64,000 nucleotides of DNA, taken from Zonotrichia leucophrys gambelii. Lineage: Eukaryota; Chordata; Aves; Passeriformes; Passerellidae. The notes under the pieces were generated by a model, which searched no databases, was not told where the DNA came from, and was given only the letters and a program-made list of their open reading frames with translations. Location of the stretch: contig NC_088171.1 in NCBI RefSeq assembly GCF_028769735.1, forward strand, positions 71,875,216 through 71,939,215, given 5' to 3'. Positions within the stretch are counted from its first letter, which is position 1. Each line of letters begins with the position of its first letter. Below are positions 38,868 through 46,300 of the stretch, piece by piece. The position numbers and the translations under genes are program-made.

Positions 38868-39960
38868 ACAGATCCACTAAGTTTGGCAAAGACTTCCAAG
38901 ATCATCAAGTCCAACCTTTAACCAAACACCACCATGTCGATTAACCATAGCATGAAGTGCCATGTCCAGTCTTTTCTTGAACACTTCCAGGGATGGTGAC
39001 TCCACCTCATCTCAGGGCAATCCATTCCTGACCAAACTTTCAGTGAAAATATTCTTCCTGAAATCCAACATGAACGTTCCCTTGTGGGAAATAGTAAAGG
39101 TAAGATGCTTTCCAGAAAGCTGTAAAAGCAGGCCTTAGAAACAGAAAAACACAGAAAACTCAGAACTACTTGCAGCTGCAAAGTCTGAAAGCAGAAAAAG
39201 TTAATACTACAGCAAGCAAGGACATGAAACAATAGCTTGAGTTTTAGGCTTGGCTAAGATAGATCTTAAGAATACAGAAAAATATGCTTAGCAAGATAGT
39301 AGAAGGTTTTGAGCTTAGTAACGGTGTATTGTGTATTGTTAATAGAAGGCATACAAGCAAGCATTGTGTGAAACACTACGTGTGCTTTTAGTGATTGGCT
39401 AGAACAATTGTCTGTGAGCTTTAGCAATATGCTATTGACTGGAAAGTTTTTTAAATGCTCTGTAACGAAGAAATCTTTGACTGCTGCTGGTTGTATGTGA
39501 GCTTTTGCCATCCTTCTATTGTGTCAACCATGTAATGAGGCTGATGCTGTAATAAAAGCTCAAGGAACAGTAGTCCCATCCTATTAGTGAAAAAACTCCA
39601 AACACACCCTTTTTGCAGCTGGAGGCTGTTTCCTCTTGTCCTATCACTTGTTGCCTGGAAGAAGAGGCCATATCCCATCTGGCTGCAACCTTCTCCCTTT
39701 AGGCAGTTGTAAAGAGCAATTAGGTTCTGTGCCCCCTGAGCCTCCTTTTCTCCAGGAAAAACACCTCCAGCTCCCTCAGCTGATCCTCATATGACTTAGT
39801 CTCTAGACCCTTCATCAGCTTCGTTGCCCTTCTCAGGAAGGATGCCCCAGCATCACAGCATCTTTCTTGAAGGAGTCCAAAACCAAGAACAGTATTTGAG
39901 GAGTGTCCTCACCAGTGCTGAGAACAGGGCACAATCACTGCCCTGGTCCTGCTTGCCTCT
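38868..39960 (-). repeat. CR1 LINE fragment (minus strand), interrupted by an LTR
   Basis: The left part, 38868-39082, reads as the reverse complement of a CR1 3' end ('TTCCAAGATCATCAAGTCCA', 'CACTTCCAGGGATGGTGACT'). The right part, 39607-39960, resumes at the next expected CR1 position ('GCAGCTGGAGGCTGTTTCCT', 'GCTTCGTTGCCCTTCTC') and runs to 'CACTGCCCTGGTCCTGC'. The gap is exactly filled by a solo LTR, so this is one CR1 insertion split later. Confidence 0.9.
39079..39610 (+). mobile_element. Solo LTR, 524 bp, nested in CR1
   Basis: The LTR at 39083-39606 starts TGTGGGAAATAG and ends CCAAACACA. It has an AATAAA poly(A) signal at 39551-39556, which fits plus orientation. The 4-bp duplication CCCT flanks it (39079-39082 and 39607-39610). 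A 4-bp duplication is typical of gammaretrovirus-like (class I) elements, so I tentatively place it there. It has no internal region. Confidence 0.8.
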
Positions 39961-42068
39961 CCATTTATGTGCTATGTACAGCTTCCCCACAAGTGTTGAT
40001 GGTCTGGCATCTACAGTATCTGGGAAAGAGTGTGAATATATAGGAGAACTAGGTAAGGTTCAGGCTCCTACAGCTACTGCTCCAGGAGTGGTCTCTCTTA
40101 CCATGCCCCTCTGTCATTTCCCACTGAGTTTTGGGTGGTTCTCACTACATCCCTTTTGCATTGCTGCACAAAAACTCAGCAAAAAACCCCAAACCTTCAA
40201 TATGGCAACCCCCTCAAGGATAATGAAGCACATTACCAAAGCTGGAAGTGAAATGAGAGGTTTTTTCTTCACTTGAACATGTTACTGGGTAGCCTGGGTC
40301 TGCCTTCTTTCGAGGCAAAGAGAGGGGTCCAGGGGTTTAACTGAAGCAGGGACACAAGCATTAGATGGGAAAGATGGGAAAGAAAGGACAAAAAGTGGAG
40401 ACAGAGAGCTGGAAACAGTGGTGCTGAGGGGAAAATGCAAACTTCTGAAAGAGAAGGGAAATTGATAGAGATGAAGCTGGGCCAAGATACAACTGACACT
40501 CGCAGCTGATACAATTCTCTAATCAAGCTGTATTTAAACTGTCACAGGGCTGTAAAACCTCTTTTCTTACCATTCTGCTGCTCACTACTTCAGTTTGAGC
40601 AACTTCACTGTGAGAGGCATAGCCTGCAGGCTTCAGAGCAGGACCAGCACCATCTACATCAATGTCCCTAAAAAGGCAGGTGGACATTCAGACTGAAATC
40701 AGGATACTAAGCAAGGTTTTCACTGGTGCCTAAGAATGACAAATGAAAGTGTCCTGGAAAAAATTTGCTCAATAATACCCCATGATACAATTTTCATAAA
40801 TCATTACACATTTTTACAAAAGAGTCAGTGGTTTTAAAAGAACCCCACTGGTCTTTCATCACTGCTGATAACCCACATCATACACACCAAAATTTCCAAT
40901 GTATTCTAAATGCACATATTGCCCAGCAAGTGGTCCTGTAGAAATTGAAATGGCCCTCTTAAGACCTTTGCCAGTTTAACAAAAAACAGTACTTTGCTGG
41001 GAAATCTGTGCAAGTTAAGAGAATCATGGGCTTAACAGCACAGAAAAAAACCCCAAACCTTTACATAGAAACCAGTTTTAAAATGGTATAATGTTTACAG
41101 GCCTGTAAGAGATGTGGTCAATTTTTTCTAGGCTCTGGATGATCTATCCCCTTGATCTTTCAGGCATCTTCTATTAAGAGCCTAGATTAAATTAGCTGCT
41201 AAAGCACAAGGTTTGTTTTCTATGTCTATTCCTGTAAATTGAATTTGCTCTTTTGTTGTTAAAGTACAAGTAACTAGGTTAGTAAAAAGAAGGTAGAGAC
41301 AGTGCTAAAAGTTGTACCAATCACAGGAAGATCAGTATTAAAGCACCTAAGGGATGAAAATCATAACATGCTGGTATCATGTCCAAAGGAGATAACTGAA
41401 ACTCTATTGATGAAATAAATTGAAAAGAGCCTTGAAAGTTTATTTGAAGAATATAGTTACAACAGTGTTTAGGACATGAAGTAGGTCATTCCAGGTCATA
41501 ATTCTGTTAATTTCTATACTTTTGTTCCGCTGTTTTCTGCTTACAACACAATTTTATTAACTTAAATTGCACCTGCATGCTGCATATCATGCATGTACTA
41601 CATCTGAAATGACATTCATGAAAAGTAACAGTCCATAAAGAAACAAATGGCAGCCCTAGTAACTTTAACAATTACAAGGAGGTTTAATAAAGCAGTCCAA
41701 CAGCTGTGTCATTCACAATAGAGAGCTGTACTCCAATACCTTCCTGCCAGAAGTCCTGGGAAATGACAATGTTTTGCAACTCCTCAGTGGGGCAATGTTG
41801 GAAATACACACACTACTCTACAGGGCTGCTGTTGCATTCTCCTCAGATGAATGTGCAGCAGAGAAATGTGGACTTGAGAAGAAATATTTGGGTCCCCTCT
41901 CTTTACAGAGAAAGAGAGGAAATCAAGTTTTTTTTTCTGGTAGTTAACTTTGTGTTGCAGAAGGTATTTTGAAGAGAGGTTAGAAATGATCGTGGAGTGC
42001 ACCTGAAGGAGCTTGGTCTCTGAAGGGCAGCAAAGCACTGTCATCACAATTATCCTGGAATATAATTA
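39961..42068. other. Unique DNA upstream of the provirus (left flank)
   Basis: I see no gene or repeat family. The open frame at 39824-40276 is CR1 sequence running into unique DNA. Confidence 0.45.
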
Positions 42069-42296
42069 TTAAACTATTGGAATAAGTATCCCAATATAAC
42101 CAGTTAGATGGTGCCTAGGCCAGTTCTGACCTTCGCTGCTGGGCCAGAGGCAGCGCTGCGGTGTTTAACCGCAGAGATACCTTGGCTGGCGGCAGAGTGC
42201 AGCGGGGCACAAGACAGGACTCCGTTCTCCTCAGGAGAGAGCTTCTGGCGATGGTGGAGAGAAAGGGAATGGATTCTGCTAGAAGGTAGCCAGATG

Positions 42297-42302
42297 TTTA
42301 TT
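42297..42302 (-). terminator. AATAAA polyadenylation signal in the 3' LTR
   Basis: The plus strand reads TTTATT, so AATAAA lies on the coding strand about 70-80 bases downstream of the TATA-like box. This is the position that would terminate proviral transcripts in R. Confidence 0.75.
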
Positions 42303-42371
42303 CCATGAGTACAGATACGTCTGCACTGGGCCACTGCTGGTAACAGAATGAAGCCGCATGGTCTCATTCAC

Positions 42372-42380
42372 ATTTTAAGC
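42372..42380 (-). promoter_or_regulatory. TATA-like box in the 3' LTR
   Basis: CTTAAAATG on the minus strand is the best core-promoter candidate in the LTR. The identical copy in the 5' LTR is at 49793-49801. It is a non-canonical TATA, so the start site is uncertain. Confidence 0.4.
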
Positions 42381-42506
42381 TCAGGACAGGGGAAGGGGAG
42401 GGGACAGGTGAGTCACCAACCAGGTGAAGGGGCAGGGTCTCCAGGTACTAGGGTCACCTATCACACGACGCCTTGCTGGTATGTTAGCCTGATTGACAGG
42501 GCACAC

Positions 42507-42890
42507 TCAGCAAGGGGCGAGGGGGAAGGGAGAAGGTAAAACAGGATATTGCAACACACCACAACATCTCCCCCTAGTTTTGTTTAAAAAGAAGAGGACT
42601 GTGTTTATGGTGCAGAATGATTCTACTGAGGCTTCTAGGTCATCCACTGGAGCACTGAGGGCTTCCAAATGGTAGACTTCAGGAGGGGGAGATGAGTTTG
42701 AGATTAACTTGAGAACCATGCGTCTGATTACTCCAAAAACAATGCTAAAAACTACAATAACTACAACTAAAATAAACAGCACTAAAATTACAGTTTTCAG
42801 AATAGATCCCAACCAGCCCGAGAGTCCCCAGCCATTGAAAAGTCCATTCAGCTCGTTGTCAGTTTCTCTGTTGATGTCTGAGAGCCTTTG
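42507..42890 (-). pseudogene. env: Env remnant: membrane-spanning end of the TM subunit
   Basis: This open frame lacks a proper start (a stop lies just upstream at 42891-42893). It encodes a short stretch with GLFNGWGLSGWL, then a strongly hydrophobic segment of about 25 residues (SILKTVILVLFILVVVIVVF), then a basic RRMVLK stop-transfer region and a tail. This matches the layout of a retroviral TM C-terminus next to the membrane. The frame runs through the purine tract and 19 codons into the LTR. The surface subunit, fusion peptide and most of TM are absent, so no envelope function remains. It overlaps the leader remnant in a different frame. Confidence 0.8.
42567..42575 (-). promoter_or_regulatory. 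Polypurine tract
   Basis: AGGGGGAGA on the minus strand abuts the TGTTGTGG start of the 3' LTR. This is the expected primer for plus-strand DNA synthesis. Confidence 0.85.
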
Positions 42891-42985
42891 TCAAGGTAGT
42901 CCATACGTGGTTTGGGCTGCGGTACTATGTAGGAGATTGCAGGTGGGATGATCACGAGTAGGACGAGAAGCAGGCTCGGTCTCAT
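42848..42985 (-). pseudogene. env: Env leader remnant (signal peptide, 45 codons)
   Basis: The frame opens MRPSLLLVLLVIIPPAIS: a basic residue, a hydrophobic core and a small-residue cleavage region, which is a typical signal peptide. It starts 67 nt after the end of the integrase tail, where env would begin. After about 26 codons the sequence no longer fits an envelope in this frame, and a stop follows at 42848-42850. The adjacent TM remnant lies in another frame. I infer a large internal deletion of env plus a frame change. A short secreted peptide could in principle be made from a spliced RNA, but there is no evidence for one. Confidence 0.65.
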
Positions 42986-43051
42986 GACGTCTCGAGGCTA
43001 CACACGAACAGTGGGATCTAAACTGGTACAAAAACTTGAGACAAACATATA

Positions 43052-43330
43052 TTACAAACTATTCCAGATAGGAGGCTTAAATGGAATTTCCTCCAGAGAA
43101 CGTGCGCGGCGTTTTCTTCTCCAGGCAGCGTGAGCAACCTGGGGTGCTTCTGCAGATTTCTCTGAGACTTTGGGAACATAGGGCTTTACCCATTTGGAAG
43201 GAACCCACCTTAAACCAGAGGGGGTGGACACACAGGCGTATCCACGTCCCCAAGTAACCAATTTGTAAGGTCCCACCATTTTCCAAGTCTCAGGGTCCTT
43301 TACTAAAACTGGAGGTTTTTCTTTCATCAA
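43052..43330 (-). pseudogene. pol: Integrase C-terminal domain, out of frame with pol
   Basis: This 92-codon frame overlaps the end of the main frame in the -1 register. It encodes a Trp/Gly/Pro-rich segment with KPPVLVKDP, GPYKLVTWGRGYACV and RWVPSKWVKP. This is the small SH3-like DNA-binding domain that ends retroviral integrases of this group, followed by a basic tail (RRKRRAR). It continues the integrase exactly where the 1747-codon frame stops. There is an ATG at 43325-43327, but independent translation is unlikely. The displacement traces to the region of the five-base homopolymer at 43343-43347. Confidence 0.85.
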
Positions 43331-46300
43331 CCTGTGACTGTTCCCCCAAAGTGGCGTAGGATGGGAGGGTTCAGGCTGTCAAAAGAACAATTCAGAAAAT
43401 TTATTGTGAATAGCACCCTGGATAACCGGATGTGGGGAGGTTCTACCTTCAGAACCTGTTGTTGCTGGTCCAGGACTCTTTTAATATCACGGTGAGTTCT
43501 TTCTACAATGGCTTGACCTGTAGGGGAGTAGGGGATGCCAGTTTTGTGCTCTACTCCCCATTGCTGCAGGAAGCTCCCGAATTCCTTGGATTTATAAGCA
43601 GGCCCATTATCAGTTTTCAGCTCCTTGGGGATGCCCATGAAAGAAAAAGCCTGTAAGAGGTGTTTAATAGCATCGATAGATGATTCTCCTGTGTGGGCAG
43701 AAGCATAGACCGCTCCAGAAAAGGTATCTACACTAACATGAACATATTTCTGCCGTCCAAAAGCCTGTATGTGTGTTACATCTGTTTGCCACAGTTCACA
43801 ACTGTTCAGTCCCCTTGGGTTTGCTCCCGTACTCACTGTAGGGAGTGCATGTTGTTGGCAATTTGGGCACGTGGCCACAATCGCTTTGGCCTGTTCTCGA
43901 GTGATGTTAAACTGGCGAACCAGGCCAGGTGCATTTTGGTGGAAAAGCTGGTGGCTGATTTTTGCCTGTTCAAAAACATTTGGGAGAGTGGCCATCACTG
44001 CAGGCGCAGCAAGAGCATCTGCCCTTCTGTTGCCTTCAGCAATAAACCCTGGCAAGTCAGTGTGTGACCTGACATGCATCACATAAAAGGGTTGCTCTCG
44101 GTGAGTGACTAACTTTACCAGTTTGGAAAGCAATTCAAAAAGTGCAATGTTAGATACATCTTGCAGTATTGCTTGATCTGCTCTGGATACTACTCCTGCC
44201 ACGTATGCAGAGTCTGTAATCAGATTAAATGGTTCTGAGAACCTTTCAAAAGCCCTAACAACTGCAGCCAATTCAGCAACCTGAGGTGAACCTTCCACCT
44301 CAGCAATGTCCGTCTCCCACTGCTGGGTTTGAGGATCTTTCCAAGTCATAACAGACTTGTGGGACCTCCCGGACGCATCTGTAAAGACAGTCAGAGCCCT
44401 TTTTAAAGGTCTCCTACTTAGAGCAGTTCTTAATTTTAAAGTAAATTGAACATCTTGTTCAAACAATTTGCAAGCGGGCCGTGCTACCGAAAATTGTCCT
44501 GAGTAGGAATCCAGAGCAAACTGCAACACTTCATTTTCTTGAAACAATTGTTCCAGTATTTTCATAGTATTTTGACCTGATTTTAACTCAACTGGAATGT
44601 GAATGCACTTAAAATCACATCCTGCTAACTCCCTGATCCGGGTCCTTGCTTTCCGGATCAGTTCTGCTATCAGCTCTTGAGGCTTTGTCAGCCTCTTGGA
44701 CCTTTTGTGACTGAGGAAAACCCATTCTATGATCAAGAGAGAGTCCCTCTGGTCCCGGTCCTTTTTTGGTGTGTCCTTTGCCTTAGGTGTTTGTTTTTCC
44801 TCCCACTGGAAAATAATTCCATGGAGGTGTGGCAACTTACCTAGGATGATAAATTTGAATGGCAGGTCAGGCCGGCATCGGTGGGCCTGTCTTGTGGACA
44901 TTGCAATCTGAACCTTTTCTAGAGCTTTCCGTGCCTCTGGGGTAATAGACCTAGGAGCCCCTGGGTCCTCTCCCCCTTTCAATAAATTGAAAAGAGGGGC
45001 AAGGTCTTCATTAGTCAGACCAAGCCATGGTCTTACCCAGTTCAAAGATCCACACAACTTGTGGACATCCGCAAGGGTCTTGATCCTTGGATTGATTTCT
45101 AGTTTTTGAGGAACAATGGTCCTATTTCCAATTTCTAAGCCCAAATACTTCCAAGGTGGCATCTTTTGAATTTTCTGTTCCTGGAGCTCGAACCCTGCAA
45201 CAATCAATGCATCGATCGTTAGGTCAAGCGCATGTGTTAGTAAATCATCATTGGGGGCACACACAAGGATGTCATCCATATAATGATAAATGATGGCCTT
45301 CTCTGCGGCTGCACGCACTGGGGAAAGCAGGGAAGAGACATACCACTGGCAGATAGCTGGAGATACCTTCAGGCCCTGAGGAAGAACAGTCCAATGGTAC
45401 CTTTTCATAGGAGCTTCTGAATTGATAGAAGGGACAGAGAATGCCAAACGCGGTGCATCGTCAGGGTGCAATGGGATTTGGAAAAAACAATCTTTAATAT
45501 CAATAACAGCTAATTTCCAATCTTGAGGAAGCATTGTTGGGGATGGCATACCAGGCTGGGGAGAACCCATATCTTCAATTACATTATTAATTTGTCGGAG
45601 GTCACAGAGAAGTCGCCACCTCTTTTTGTCAGCTTTTTGGATGACAAACACTGGAGAGTTCCATGGGGACATGGTCTCTACAATGTGGCCCTTTCTTAGT
45701 TGCTCTTGTACTAGTTCCTCAAGCACTTTTATTTTTTGTTTACTGAGTGGCCACTGTTTCACATCAACTGGTTTGTCTGTTTTCCACTTGAGTTTTTGGG
45801 TGGGGCGCTGTTGTTTAATGACTGCTGCACAAAAATGCTGTGGAGAGTCTGGAATATTAATTGTGACACCCCACTGGGCCATTAAATCTCTCCCTAACAA
45901 AGGTTCTGAATAATCTAACACAAATGGACGGATATTTGCCAATTGTCCGTTTGGGCCCTCGAATTGAATAATGCTTTTGGATTGCCTTGCCAATTGCAGA
46001 CCTCCTACACCTCGAAGGTGACCAGCAACATTTTGTAAAGGCCAGTGTGCTGGCCAGTCTTGTACTGGAATCACTGTGCAGTCTGCACCTGTGTCTACAA
46101 GCATTTCAATGCGTTTAGACTCCCCACCCCCACTGACATTGCACCACAATTTGGGTTTATCTGTCCCAATAACTTGGACCCGGGCGACTGTGGGCCCTTG
46201 TTTATCGACATTTTCAGGTAAAGATGGCACAGGGATAGCTTGAGCAACAATTTGTCCCTTAGGAAGAAACAGGGGTGGGTGGAAACAGTGCAGGCTGAGA

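Larger units (their letters stand above)
42075..42566 (-). repeat. 3' LTR of the provirus (492 bp)
   Basis: Read on the minus strand it starts TGTTGTGGTGTG directly after the purine tract and ends TTCCAATA. It holds a TATA-like CTTAAAATG (42372-42380) and an AATAAA (42297-42302), giving a U3-R-U5 order. No difference from the other LTR was found by eye. The 3' end is TA where CA is usual. Confidence 0.97.

Noticed and set aside
42104..42539. Small open frames (87, 66 and 63 codons) that occur twice in the window
   Set aside because: They lie inside the two identical LTRs (repeated at 49525-49960). The repetition reflects LTR duplication and not a conserved gene.
43335..43355. Programmed -1 frameshift to make full-length integrase
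   Set aside because: The bases at the exchange point do not form a standard X XXY YYZ slippery heptamer in the pol frame, and I saw no obvious downstream pseudoknot. An indel or miscall is simpler.
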